From the NCBI GenBank assembly GCA_036417435.1, contig CM070904.1, positions 127,038,695-127,102,694 of the forward strand: 64,000 bases of DNA, given 5' to 3'. The stretch comes from Inia geoffrensis (Eukaryota > Chordata > Mammalia > Artiodactyla > Iniidae). Positions within the stretch are counted from its first letter, which is position 1, and each line of letters begins with the position of its first letter. Below the pieces are notes generated by a model that was not told the origin of the DNA, searched no databases, and saw nothing but the letters and a program-made list of their open reading frames with translations. This document shows, in pieces, positions 1 through 11,253 of the stretch. The position numbers and the translations under genes are program-made.

Positions 1-454
1 ACCCTTTCTGTCTCTAGAATCCCTATGAGGGGCAGGCGTCCCACCCGACGCTCTCTCCGCGATGCTGCTCCAGCTGCATCCGCGGGCATCCGCGGTCCAG
101 GGCTCCCGTCGCTTCCCCAGGCCCCACCCGCTGAGTCCTCGGCCTTCCTGCGAGCACAGGGCCCAGAGTCCGGGGCCTGGTTGGGGTCACCCGTGCTGCG
201 GTCCCCCTTCCTCTGCGGCCCCATCCCTCTCTGAAGGTTGGATGGATTAACTGTTCACAAACCTGGTTTGTTAAGAATCGGCCAGAGTTTAAATACCTAT
301 TCTCGGGCCACTCCAGCTCGAGGGCAGGCCTAGAGCCTGTAAGTTTATCCAGGGACCAGCTTCCCCCCGGGGACTCTGGCTCCTTCAGTCCTGCTCCGTG
401 ATTCCACCAGGGAGAACCTCTGCCCTCCAGGAAGAAACAAAGTCCCTTAAATAC
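1..454. other. Intergenic, no gene recognised
   Basis: GC-rich unique-looking sequence at first, becoming A/T-rich with a short A-run near 460-473. Short open frames on both strands show no recognisable domain and no plausible splice structure. By synteny with human, ECEL1 should lie further upstream, but none of its exons is visible here. Confidence 0.5.
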
Positions 455-646
455 TATTAAAAAAAAAAAAAACTTTTTAGTAGATAATACACCCAATTGA
501 TTCAAAAATCAAAGCAATGCACAGTAAAAAGCCTTTCTGCAACCCTGTCCCCAAGCACCTGGTTCCAACCCCTACATAGCTGCCAGGTGTTTTATTAATT
601 TCTTACGTAGTCTTCTGAAGAAAATTAAAATCTATGCTCTTATTTT
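455..646 (-). repeat. Older L1 (L1M-type) remnant, left part
   Basis: This resembles the 3' region of an old mammalian L1 in reverse orientation. It is the left half of a relic whose right half resumes at 7,589. The younger L1 at 658-7,576 has split it. No coding capacity remains. Confidence 0.55.
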
Positions 647-673
647 CCCCCATTCTTTTTTTTTTTTTTTTTA

Positions 674-1116
674 TCTATCTTTATGTGTGGTAAGTTAGAA
701 ATTTATACCTTGATATCAGTCTTCTGGGTTGAATTTTTTTTTTTAATTTAATTTTATTTTTATTTGTAACATTTTTTTTTTCTTACAATGGTATGTTAGT
801 TTCAGCTTCACAACAAAATGCATCAGATATATATACATATGTTCCCATATCTCCTCCCGCTTGCGTCTCCCTCCCTCCCACCCTCCCTATCCCACCCCTC
901 CAGGCGGTCACAAAGCACCGAGCTGATCTCCCTGTGCTATGCGGCTGCTTCCCACTAGCTATCTACCTTACGTCTGGTAGTGTATATATGTCCATGCCTC
1001 TCTCTTGTTTTGTCACAGTTTACCCTTCCCCCTCCCCATATCCTTCAGTCCATTCTCTAGTAAGTCTGTGTCTTTATTCCTGTTTCACCGCTAGGTTCTT
1101 CATGACATTTTTTCCC
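674..1116 (-). mobile_element. L1 3'UTR plus possible transduced flank
   Basis: The L1 3'UTR covers about 748-1116. It ends, in element orientation, with AATAAA-type motifs and an A-run (plus-strand T-run about 735-747). About 60 bp of non-L1 sequence (674-734) follow before the terminal T-run and the target-site duplication. Confidence 0.65.
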
Positions 1117-4100
1117 TTAAATTCCATATATATGTGTTAGCATATGGTATTTGTCTCTCTCTTTCTGACTTACTTCACTCTGTATGACAGACTCTAGGTC
1201 TATCCACCTCATTACAAATAGCTCACTTTCGTTTCTTTTTATGGCTGAGTAATATTCCATTGTATATATGTGCCACATCTTCTTTATCCATTCATCCGAT
1301 GATGGACACTTAGGTTGTTTCCATCTCTGGGCTCTTGTAAATAGAGCTGCAATGAACATTTTGGTACATGACTCTTTTTGAATTATGGTTTTCTCAGGGT
1401 ATATGCCTAGTAGTGGGATTGCTGGGTCATATGGCAGTTCTATTTGTAGTTTTTTAAGAAACCTCCATACTGTTCTCCACAGTGGCTGTATCAATTTACA
1501 TTCCCACCAACAGTGTAAGAGGGTTCCCTTTTCTCCACACCCTCTCCAGCATTTATTGTTTCTAGATTTTTTGATGATGGTCATTCTGACGGGTGTGAGA
1601 TGATATCTCATTGTAGTTTTGATTTGCATTTCTCTAATGATTACTGATGTTGAGCATTCTTTCATGTGTTTGTTGGCAGTCTGTATATCTTCTTTGGAGA
1701 AATGTCTATTTAGGTCTTCTGCCCATTTTTGGATTGGGTTGTTTGTTTTTTTGTTATTAAGCTGCATGAGCTGCTTATAACTTTTGGAGATTAAACCTTT
1801 GTCAGCTGCTTCATTTGCAAATATTTTCTCCCACTCTGAGGGTTGTCTTTTGGTCTTGTTTATGGTTTCCTTTGCTGTGCAAAAGCTTTGAAGTTTCATT
1901 AGGTCCCATTTGTTTATTTTTGTTTTTATTTCCATTTCTCTAGGAGGCGGGTAATAAAGGATCTTGCTGTGATTTATGTCATAGAGTGTCCTGCATATGT
2001 TTTCCTCTAAGAGTTTGATAGTTTCTGGCCTTACATTTAGGTCTTTAATCCATTTTGAGCTTATTTTTGTGTATGGTGTTAGGGAGTGATCTAATCTCAT
2101 AGTTTTACATGTAGCTGTCCAGTTTTCCCAGCACCACTTATTGAAGAGGCTGTCCTTTCTCCACTGTACATTCCTGCCTCCTTTATCAAAGATAAGGTGA
2201 CCATATGTGCGTGGGTTTATCTCTGGGCTTTCTATCCTGTTCCACTGATCTGTCTTTCTGTTTTTGTGCCAGTACCATACTGTCTTGATTACTGTAGCTT
2301 TGTAGTATAGTCTGAAGTCAGGGAGCCTGATTCCTCCATCTCCGTTTTTCGTTCTCAAGATCACTTTGGCTATTCGGGGTCTTTTGTGTTTCCATACAAA
2401 TTGTGAAATTTTTTGTTCTAGTTCTGTGAAAAATGCCAGCGGTAGTTTGATAGGGATTGCATTGAATCTGTAGATTGCTTTGGATAGTAGAGTCATTTTC
2501 ACAATGTTGATTCTTCCAATCCAAGAACATGGTATATCTCTCCATCTATTTGTATCATCTTTAATTTCTTTCATCAGTGTCTTATAATTTTCTGCATACA
2601 GGTCTTTTGTCTCCTTAGGTCGGTTTATTCCTAGATATTTTATTCTTTGTGTTGCAATGGTAAATGGGAGTGTTTTCTTAATTTCACTTTCAGATTTCTC
2701 ACCATTAGTGTATAGGAATGCCAGAGATTTCTGTGCATTAATTTTGTATCCTGCTACTTTACCAAATTCATTGATTAGCTCTAGTAGTTTTCTGGTAGCA
2801 TCTTTAGGGTTCTCTATGTATAATATCATGTCATCTGCAAATAGTAACAGCTTTACTTCTTCTTTTCTGATTTGGATTCCCTTTATTTCCTTTTCTTCTC
2901 TGATTGCTGTGGCTAAAACTTCCAAAACTATGTTGAATAAGAGTGGTGAGAGTGGGCAACCTTGTCTTGTTCCTGATCTTAGTGGAAATGCTTTCAGTTT
3001 TTCACCATTAAGGATGATGTTGGCTGTGGGTTTGTCATATATGGCCTTTATTATGTTGAGGAAAGTTCCTTCTATGCCTACTTTCTGCAGGGTTTTTATC
3101 ATAAATGGTTGTTGAATTTTGTCAAAAGCTTTCTCTGCATGTATTGAGATGATCATATGGTTTTTCTCCTTCAATTTGTTAATATGGTGTATCATGTTGA
3201 TTGATTTGCGTATATTGAAGAATCCTTGCATTCCTGGAATAAACCCCACTTGATCATGGTGTATGATCCGTTTAATGTGCTGTTGGATTCTGTTTGCTAG
3301 TATTTTGTTGAGGATTTTTGCATCTATGTTCATCAGTGATATTGGCCTGTAGTTTTCTTTCTTTGTGACATCCTTGTCTGGTTTTGGCATCAGGGTGATG
3401 GTGGCCTCGTAGAATGAGTTGGGGAGTGTTCCTCCCTCTGCTATATTTTGGAAGAGTTTGAGAAGGATAGGTGTTAGCTCTTCTCTAAATGTTTGATAGA
3501 ATTCGCCTGTGAAGCCATCTGGTCCTGGGCTTTTGTTTGTTGGAAGATTTTTAATCACAGTTTCAATTTCAGTGCTTGTGAATGGTCTGTTCATATTTTC
3601 TATTTCTTCCTGATTCAGTCTTGGCAGGTTGTGCCTTTCTAAGAATTTGTCCATTTCTTCCAGGTTGTCCATTTTATTGGCATAGAGTTGCTTGTAGTCA
3701 TCTCTCATGATCTTTTGTATTTCTGCAGTGTCAGTTGTTACTTCTCCTCTTTCATTTCTAATTCTATTGATTTGAGTCTTCTCCCTTTTTTTCTTGAGGA
3801 GTCTGGCTAATGGTTTATCTATTTTGTTTATCTTCTCAAAGAACCAGCTTTTAGTTTTATTGATCTTTACTATCGTCTCCTTCATTTCTTTTTCATTTAT
3901 TTCTGATCTGATTTTTATGATTTCTTTCCTTCTGCTAACTTTGGGGTTTTTTTGTTCTTCTTTCTCTAATTTCTTTAGGTGCAAGGTTCAGTTGTTTGTT
4001 CGAGATGTTTCCTGTTTCTTAAGGTAGGATTGTATTGCTATAAACTTCCCTCTTAGAACTGCTTTTGCTGCATCCCATAGATTTTGGGTCGTCGTGTCTC

Positions 4101-4935
4101 CATTGTCATTTGTTTCTAGGTATTTTCTGATTTCCTCTTAGATTTCTTCAGTGATCACTTCGTTAATAAGTAGTGTATTGTTTGGCCTCCATGTGTTCGT
4201 ATTTTTTACAGATCTTTTCCTGTAATTGATATCTAGTCTCATAGCATTGTGGTCGGAAAAGATATTTGATACAATTTCAATTTTCTTAAATTTACCAAGG
4301 CTTGATTTGTGACCCAAGATATGATCTATCCTGGAGAATGTTCCATGAGCACTTGAGAAAAATGTGTATTCTGTTGTTTTTGGATGGAATGTCCTATAAA
4401 TATCAATTAAGTCCATCTTGTTTAATGTATCATTTAAAGCTTGTGTTTCCTTATTTATTTTCATTTTGGATGATCTGTCCATTGGTGAAAGTGGGGTGTT
4501 AAAGTCCCCTACTATGAATGTGTTACTGTCGATTTCCCCTTTTATTGCTGTTAGTAATTGCCTTATGTATTGAGGTGCTCCTATGTTGGGTGCATAAATA
4601 TTTACAATTGTTATATCTTCTTCTTGGATCGATCCCTTGATCATTATGTAGTGTCCTTCTTTGTCTCTTCTAATAGTCTTTATTTTAAAGTCTATTTTGT
4701 CTGATATGAGAATTGCTACTCCAGCTTTCTTTTGGTTTCCATTTGCATGAAATACCTTTTTCCATCCCCTTACTTTCAGTCTGTATGTGTCTCTAGGTCT
4801 GAAGTGGGTCTCTTGTAGACAGCAAATATATGCGTCTTGTTTTTGTATCCATTCAGCCAATCTGTGTCTTTTGGTGGGAGCATTTAGTCCATTTACATTT
4901 AAGGTAATTATCGATATGTATGTTCCTATTCCCAT
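1117..4935 (-). pseudogene. LINE-1 ORF2 (endonuclease/reverse transcriptase), two nonsense codons
   Basis: ORF2 starts at the ATG at 4935 and runs in one frame to a TAG-type end at 1117-1119, about 1,273 codons, which is normal L1 length. The apurinic-type endonuclease domain is at the start, with 'LNVNGLNAP', 'CLQETHF', 'VGDFNTPLSP' and 'SDHNAMRLDI'. The reverse transcriptase follows, with '[14 protein letters not shown]', '[10 protein letters not shown]' and the catalytic 'FADDMILY'. A C-terminal cysteine-rich tail follows ('[18 protein letters not shown]'). Two stops in the same frame break it: TAA at 4138-4140, just after the endonuclease domain, and TGA at 3988-3990. There is no frameshift. 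The copy is therefore not autonomously active as read, but it was inactivated only lightly. Confidence 0.92.
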
Positions 4936-4989
4936 TTTCTTGTTTTGGGTTCGTTATTGTAGGTCTTTTGCTTCTCTTGTGTTTCTTGC

Positions 4990-5895
4990 CTAGAGAAGTT
5001 CCTTTAGCAGTTGTTGTAAAGCTGGTTTGGTGGTGCTGAACTCTCTCAGCTTTTGCTTGTCTGTAAAGGTTTTAATTTCTCCATCAAATCTGAATGAGAT
5101 CCTTGCTGGGTAGAGTAATCTTGGTTGTAGGTTTTTCTCCTTCATCACTTTCAATATGTCCTGCCACTCCCTTCTGGCTTGCAGAGTTTCTGCTGAAAGA
5201 TCAGCTGTTAACCTTATGGGGGTTCCCTTGTGTGTTATTTGTTGTTTTTCCCTTGCTGCTTTTAATAGGTTTTCTTTGTATTTAATTTTTGACAGCTTGA
5301 TTAATATGTGTCTTGGCGTATTTCTCCTTGGATTTATCCTGTATGGGACTCTTTGTGCTTCCTGGACTTGATTAACTATTTCCTTTCCCATATTAGGGAA
5401 GTTTTCAACTATAGTCTCTTCCAATATTTTCTCAGTCCCTTTCTTTTTCTCTTCTTCTTCTGGAACCCCTATAATTCGAATGTTGGTGCGTTTAATGTTG
5501 TCCCAGAGGTCTCTGAGACTGTCCTCAGTTCTTTTCATTCTTTTTTCTTTATTCTGCTCTGCAGTAGTTATTTCCACTATTTTATCTTCCAGGTCACTTA
5601 TCCGTTCTTCTGCCTCAGTTATTCTGCTATTGATCCCATCTCGTGTATTTTTCATTTCAGTTATTGTGTTGTTCATCTCTGTTTGTTTGTTCTTTAGTTC
5701 TTCTAGATCTTTGTTAAACATTTCTTGCATCTTCTCCATCCTTGCCTCCATTCTATTTCCGAGATTCTGGATCATCTTTACTATCATTATTCTGAATTCT
5801 TTTTCAGGTAGACTGCCTATTTCCTCTTCATTTGTTAGGTCTGGTGGGTTTTTATCTTGCTCCTTCATCTGCTGTGTGTTTTTCTGTCTTTTCAT
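4990..5895 (-). CDS. LINE-1 ORF1p (RNA-binding chaperone), apparently intact
   Basis: The product is the L1 nucleic-acid chaperone that coats L1 RNA as trimers in the cytoplasm. I take the start at the ATG at 5893-5895 (protein begins MKRQKNTQQ), giving about 301 residues ending in TAG at 4990-4992. The frame is open upstream to 6201, but the extra N-terminal stretch lies in the 5'UTR and does not resemble ORF1p. The N-terminal third is a lysine/glutamate-rich coiled coil ('ITEAEERISDLEDKI'). The RRM follows, with 'TNIRIIGVPEEEE'. The basic C-terminal domain contains 'PRHILIKLSKIKYKENLL'. The length is near that of other mammalian ORF1 proteins and no internal stop is present. Whether it is expressed cannot be told. 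Confidence 0.85.
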   Translation of the reverse strand: MKRQKNTQQMKEQDKNPPDLTNEEEIGSLPEKEFRIMIVKMIQNLGNRMEARMEKMQEMFNKDLEELKNKQTEMNNTITEMKNTRDGINSRITEAEERISDLEDKIVEITTAEQNKEKRMKRTEDSLRDLWDNIKRTNIRIIGVPEEEEKKKGTEKILEETIVENFPNMGKEIVNQVQEAQRVPYRINPRRNTPRHILIKLSKIKYKENLLKAAREKQQITHKGTPIRLTADLSAETLQARREWQDILKVMKEKNLQPRLLYPARISFRFDGEIKTFTDKQKLREFSTTKPALQQLLKELL

Positions 5896-7576
5896 TTTGC
5901 TTATCTTACTGTGTTTGGGGTCTCCTTTTTGCAGGCTGAAGGTTCGTAGTTCCTGTTGTTTTTGGTGTCTGTCCCCAGTGGCTAAGGTTGGTTCAGTGGG
6001 TTGTGTAGGCTTCCTGGTGGAGGGATTAGTGCCTGTGTTCTGGAGGATGAGGCTGGATCTTGTCTTTCTGATGGGCAGGTCCACGTCTGGTGGTGTGTTT
6101 TGGGGTGTCTGTAGACTTATTATGATTTGGGGCAGCCTCTCTGCTAATGGGTGGGGTTGTGTTCCTGTCTTGCTAGTTGTTTCGCATAGGATGTCCAGCA
6201 CTGTATCTTGCTGGTCGTTGAGTGAAGCTGGGTGCTGGCGTTGAGATGGAGATCTCTGGGAGATTTTTGCCGTTTGATATTATGTGGAGCTGGGAGGTCT
6301 CTTGTGGACCAGTGTCCTGAAGCTGGCTCTCCCACCTCAGAGGCACAGCACTAACTCCTGGCTGCAGCACCAAGAGCCTTTCATCCACACGGCTCCTTAA
6401 TTTGGGATGATCCGTTGTCTATTCATGTATTCCACAGATGCAGGGTACATCAAGTGGATTGTGGAGCTTTCATCCACTGCTTCTGTGGCTGCTGGGAGAG
6501 ATTTCCCTGTCTCTTCTTTGTTCTCACAGCTCCCAGGGGCTCAGCTTTGGATTTGGCCTCGCCTGTCCGTGTAGGTCGCTGGAGGGCGTCTATCCTTTGC
6601 TCAGACAGGATGGGGTTAAAGGAGCCGTTGATTCTGAGGCTCTGGCTCACTCAGGCCCAGGGTACGGAGGGTCACGGAGTGCGGGGCGGGCCTGCGGCAG
6701 AGGCCGGCGTGACGTTGCACCAGCCTGAGGCGCGCCGCGCGTTCTCCCGGGGAAGTTGTCCCTGGATCCCGGGGCTCTGGCAGTGTCGGGCTGCACAGGC
6801 TCCCCGGGAGGGGGTTGTGGACAGTGACCTGTGTTCGCACACAGGCTTCTTGGTGGCGGCAGCAGCAGCCTTAGCGTCTCATGCCCGGCTCTGTGGTCCG
6901 CGCTGTTAGCCGCGGCTCACGCCCGTCTCCGGAGCTCCTTTAAGCAGCGCTCTTAATCCCCTCTCCTCGCGCAGCAGGAAACAAAGAGGGAAGAAAAAGT
7001 CTCTTGCCTCTTTGGCAGGTCCAGACTTTTCCCCGGACTCCCTCCCAGCCAGCCGTGGCGCACTAACCCCCTGCAGGCTGTGTTCACACCGCCAACCCCA
7101 GTCCTCTCCCTGCGCTCCGACCGACGCCCCGCCCACTCCGGCGGGGGAGCAGACAGGCCTCTCGGGCCGGTTAGTGCCAGTCGGCCCTCATCCTCTGTGC
7201 TGGAATCTCCCCGCTTTGACCCCCGCACCCCAGTTGCTGTGCTCTCCTCCGCGGCTCCGAAGCTCCCCGCCTCCGCCACCCGCAGTCTCCGCCCGAAAAG
7301 GGGCTTCCTAGTGTGTGGGAACCTTTCCTCCTTCACGGCTCTCTCCCACTGGTGCAGGTCCCGTCCCTATCCTTTTGTCTCTGTTTATTCTTTTTTTCTT
7401 TTGCCCTACCCAGGTACGTGGGGGGTTTCTTGGCTTTTGGGAGGTCTGAGGTCTTCTGCCAGCGTTCAGTAGGTGTTCTGTAGGAGTTGTTCCACGTGTA
7501 GATGTATTGCTGGTGTATCTGTGGGGAGGAAGGTGATCTCCGCGTCTTACTCTTCTGCCATCTTCCCGGAAGCTCC
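5896..7576 (-). promoter_or_regulatory. L1 5'UTR with internal promoter
   Basis: GC- and CpG-rich leader of the L1, densest at about 6,650-7,300. Read on the minus strand, the first bases of the element carry AAGATGGC (plus-strand GCCATCTT at 7557-7564). That is a YY1 site of the kind known to position transcription starts at the 5' end of L1. Open frames on either strand here have no recognised product. Confidence 0.6.
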
Positions 7577-7588
7577 TCCCCCATTCTT

Positions 7589-8060
7589 ATACAAAAGGAA
7601 GCATCTTATGTACACTCGGTTTTGCATTTTGTTTTCACTAAATCTATTTTGACATTCTTTCCATAAGGATAGATTCCTTGTTCCTTTTTTACAGCTGTAT
7701 AGTATTTCATTGTGTGGCTCTACACAGTCTATTTAATCCAGTCCTTTCTTGAAGAGTACCTGGGTGGTTGCTCCCTTTTGGCTCTTACTAAAAATATTGC
7801 AGTGAACATCCTTGTACATCCATCATTTCATAAGTGTGCTTTTGTACAGATAAGTAAGATAAAATGCCCTGAGTAAGAGTACTAGTCTCACAATGAGAGT
7901 GTGTGTAACTTGGGTAGGTACTTGCGCAGGTATTGCCAATTGCCTTGCATGGGGCTTGGACCAGCGGGCACTCCCGAAGCAGTGACTAGACTGTTTCTCA
8001 GCAGCCTCACCAACAGAGTGATTTTTGCCACAAATTCTCCTGTGTTCAGTGTCCACAGGA
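7589..8060 (-). repeat. Older L1 (L1M-type) remnant, right part
   Basis: Continuation of the relic at 455-646. The text 'gcagtgaacatccttgtaca' and 'tttttacagctgtatagtat' are typical of the distal ORF2/3' region of old L1s read in reverse. It has diverged strongly and has no coding frame. Confidence 0.55.
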
Positions 8061-8354
8061 AACCTGCCTTTACCTCCAGACTCTAACTCCACTGCCTGCA
8101 TCCCCCCAGGATGCAAGCCTTTTCCTTCACAGCACTTTGTGCATTTGAAATTATATACATGATGCCATTATTATTTCTTCAACACTTGCCTACCACCAGC
8201 CTATAAGCTCCATGTGGGCAGGGACTATACCCCAGTCCCCAGCACAGCACGGGCACATCAGAGATGTTGACTACCCCTTTGTTGGCTGGGACGGTCCCCT
8301 GTGTGCCCCACATCCTAGTAGGTGCTTTACGTGGATGGCTTCAGGTGCAACTCT

Positions 8355-8460
8355 CAACCACCTTAGGCACGGGTACTATAGTTCCATTGAGCAGATGAGG
8401 AGACTGAGGCTCAGCCAGGAGGTGACTTGCTCAAGGACTCACAGCTGGTCAGTAGGGAAG
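8355..8460 (-). repeat. MIR SINE fragment
   Basis: Contains 'cagatgaggagactgaggct' followed by 'gtgacttgctcaagg', the reverse complement of the MIR core. Confidence 0.65.
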
Positions 8461-10604
8461 TCTTGTCTCCACAGCCTTTGTCCCTCTTCCTGAGACCTTG
8501 GCTTTATGTCTTCCTTCCTCTGGCCCGTGGGGTCCCCAACCACCAGGGACAGTCAGGTCTGGGTCACAGGGGTTCCAAGTTCAGGATCGCTCCATCCCCA
8601 CCTCACCGCCTGAAACGGTGGATAGCCAAGCCGGGGGCTTGTCTGAGCCCCTGGGGCCTTGTAAGCTTGCAGGCTTGAACCCCCTGTTTGGCGGCAATGC
8701 CAGGGCCGCAGTGACCCTGGTGGCTGTGCAGTCACCAGAGCCCCTTCCTGGAGGCCCCGTGGCTGCGCTGGCTTTGTGCCCGACTGTCACTCTGCTCCCG
8801 AGTGGCTCTTTTTGGCGGCTGCCTGCCTCCCATTAATCGTGTGTGCAGGATTTATTTTCTCTGGCAATTTATTTTAACAAATGCCATCTGGGTGTGCCCG
8901 CAGGTGGGCAGGATGCTCTGCTGCTGCCAGAGTCATGGGGCCCAGCTTTACTGTCAGACTGACAGGCATGTCTCACCAGCACCTCTACGGTAGGCCTGAG
9001 CCCTAGGGTGGGACACGAAGTACCCCAGGGACCAACCCCACCTCTACATCACCACAACCTCAGCATCCCAAGAAGCCTGGAAGGTCCAGCTTGCTCTACT
9101 TTTTTTTACTGTGGCTTTGCTGCCCCTGCCAAGGCTAGCTGGCTAAGGGGGTACAGGACAAGATTAGCCCCGATGTCCTCACCCTGAAACAGCCATTCAG
9201 AGGCTTTTTCTGAAGACCCTGATGACGGCTCTTTTCAGTTCCCTGATCTGGGGAAGAAAGAGGTCCTGCCTCCCAAACCCCCTCCTCCCTGGCACTGCTG
9301 GGCAACCTGGGCCTGATTCCCATGACAGTCATGGAGGGAAACAACTAATGCCAACTCTGCCAACCCCTTGCCACACCACAACACGTGTCCTCCTTCCTGG
9401 AGGTCCCTTTGGTCCCTTCATCACCCTCGGCCCCTCTCATCTGTCAGCAGGATGCAGCAGCCCAGGACTGAATAGCGGACATGACGATGAGGCCAGGACA
9501 GGAGACGGGGGCTGCTTGGCCGTGATTTCAGGTCCTGAGTTAGTGCCCCTGGTTATCTGTCCACTTACAGGCCTTGGACACAGGAAGGAAAGGATCGGAC
9601 AGTAGTGGGCACAAGGGCCATCCACCTGGCCCTGGCCCTCACCAAGCCCTTTGCATCCCACCCATGCGTCCCTCCTCTGCAGCATCTCCAGGGGCCCAGG
9701 CCCCACCCCTGGGGGCCTACTTCCTCCCTTAGTATCCTCCAGTCTCAGCCTAGGACGCCTGCCTTCAGCCTGCCCTACCCCACCCCAACCTGGCTGCCGC
9801 TAATGCTGCAGATAACTCCTGCTGCCTCAAAGCCATTACCCTGCAAATAGGCTGCACTTCAGCGTGCGTGCATGCGTGGGTGTGTGCTTGCGCGCGCGCA
9901 GGGGAAGGACTGGGGCAGGCAAAGTGCCTTGCTTGTGCTTCGCTCACTGCCATCATTGCCTCGGGGGGATTTGTGCTGCCCCCACCTCTGGTCCCCTGCC
10001 CTGGCTGCCACAGCCTCCACTGGACCCCGTGTGATGGGGCCTGGAGCTCTGGGCAGGGGGCTGGACATGCTCACCTGGAGGGTGGTAAGGCCTTGCAGAG
10101 GCGTCCTGGTGAATGTGGGCTCCCCCCTTCTTCTCCATGGGTGGTAACCAGACTCGGAGAGTGGCTGAGCCACCGTGCACTCGGTCTCCTAGACCTCAGG
10201 GGCCCAGGGGAGTAGAACCAACCTAGGGGTGCAAGATGGATGCTGGAAGGGCTTTGGTGGCATTTGAGGCCCTGGTTTCTAGTCTTCCAACGCCTCCAGG
10301 CCTCTGTTCTCCCACCCTCTGCTTTGTCTGCCATTTGTGGACACCCACACTTACCCCCAGGTGCCATCACACTGCTCTGCCTCACCGCCCGCCCCCCCAC
10401 CCCCGCCTCAGCATGGCCAGGCAACCCCTCCACCCTTTCAAGAAGAACCTTTGACCTTTGTGTCAAGAAACTTCGGCAAACCCTGATATGTTGACACAGC
10501 CGGGAGGCACCCCTGGACTCAGGAGACGGGGCTGGGCAGTGGTCAGGGGAGTGGCCTTCAGCAGCAGGTGGAATTGCTTTTAATCTCTGCTTCTCCAGTT
10601 TCTG

Positions 10605-10690
10605 GTGATGTGGTCTTGGCCACGTCATTCAATTTCTCTGAGCCTCAGTGGCTTTATCTGTAAGTTGAGTCTGATAATGCCTTCCTCAAA
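10605..10690 (+). repeat. MIR SINE fragment
   Basis: Contains 'caatttctctgagcctcagt', the MIR core in forward orientation. Confidence 0.6.
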
Positions 10691-10933
10691 CAGTTATTAT
10701 TAAAGGTTTAATACATTATAATACACTGAACCACGAGAAATTGCTTATAGTCAACCAGTTTTCCACATTAATATTTAGAGGGTGAAATACTGCACTAACA
10801 AACTTTGTATCATTGATAAGCTTTCTACTTGATGCGCTGCACTTTGCTTTTATATTCTTCATGTTTTACATTTGTACAAATGCTTAAAGAATTCAAACTA
10901 AGTGGGAAAACACAAAGAAGAAGGTACAAAGCA

Positions 10934-11237
10934 GGACTTCCCAGGTGGTGCAGTGGTTAAGAATCCACCTGCCAATGCAGGGGACACAGGCTCAATCCCT
11001 GGTCCAGGAAGATCCCCCATGCCACAGAGCAAGTAAGCCCGTGCGCCACAACTACAGAGCCCACGCGCCTACAGAGCGTGCTCTGCAACAAGAGAAGCCA
11101 CCGCAACGAGAAGCCTGCGCACCGCAAAGAAGAGTCGCCCCGGCTTGCCACAACTAGAGGAAGCCCACGCGCAGCAACGAAGACCCAATGCAGCCAAAAA
11201 TAAACAAATAAATTTATAAACATAAAAAGTATACAAA
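10934..11237 (+). mobile_element. CHR-type tRNA-derived SINE (cetacean)
   Basis: Starts 'gacttcccaggtggtgcagt' and ends in an A-rich 'aaaataaacaaataaa' tail. It is flanked by a perfect 16-bp target-site duplication AAGAAGGTACAAAGCA (10918-10933 and 11238-11253). Confidence 0.88.
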
Positions 11238-11253
11238 AAGAAGGTACAAAGCA

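Larger units (their letters stand above)
658..7576 (-). mobile_element. Near-full-length LINE-1 retrotransposon
   Basis: A complete L1 on the minus strand. Its 5' end lies at the right, near 7,576, and its poly(A) tail at the left appears as a T-run at about 658-672. A 12-bp target-site duplication TCCCCCATTCTT flanks it (646-657 and 7577-7588). In element order it has a roughly 1.7-kb GC-rich 5'UTR, ORF1 (5895-4990), ORF2 (4935-1117) and a 3'UTR (1116 to about 747). The copy looks young: ORF1 is open and ORF2 has only two in-frame stops. A second internal T-run at about 735-747 suggests extra 3' sequence was carried along. The element is inserted in an older L1 in the same orientation. Confidence 0.93.
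8061..10917. other. Intergenic unique sequence
   Basis: No gene is supported. Open frames up to about 185 codons occur on both strands, but they are typical of GC-rich non-coding DNA: proline/glycine/arginine-rich and lacking domains. MIR fragments sit near 8,355-8,460 and 10,605-10,690. A short alternating purine/pyrimidine stretch with (GC)n lies near 9,865-9,902. Confidence 0.5.

Noticed and set aside
5480..6244. 254-codon plus-strand open frame opposite L1 ORF1
   Set aside because: It is antisense to ORF1 and its 5'UTR, low-complexity Ser/Leu/Phe-rich, and has no known counterpart.
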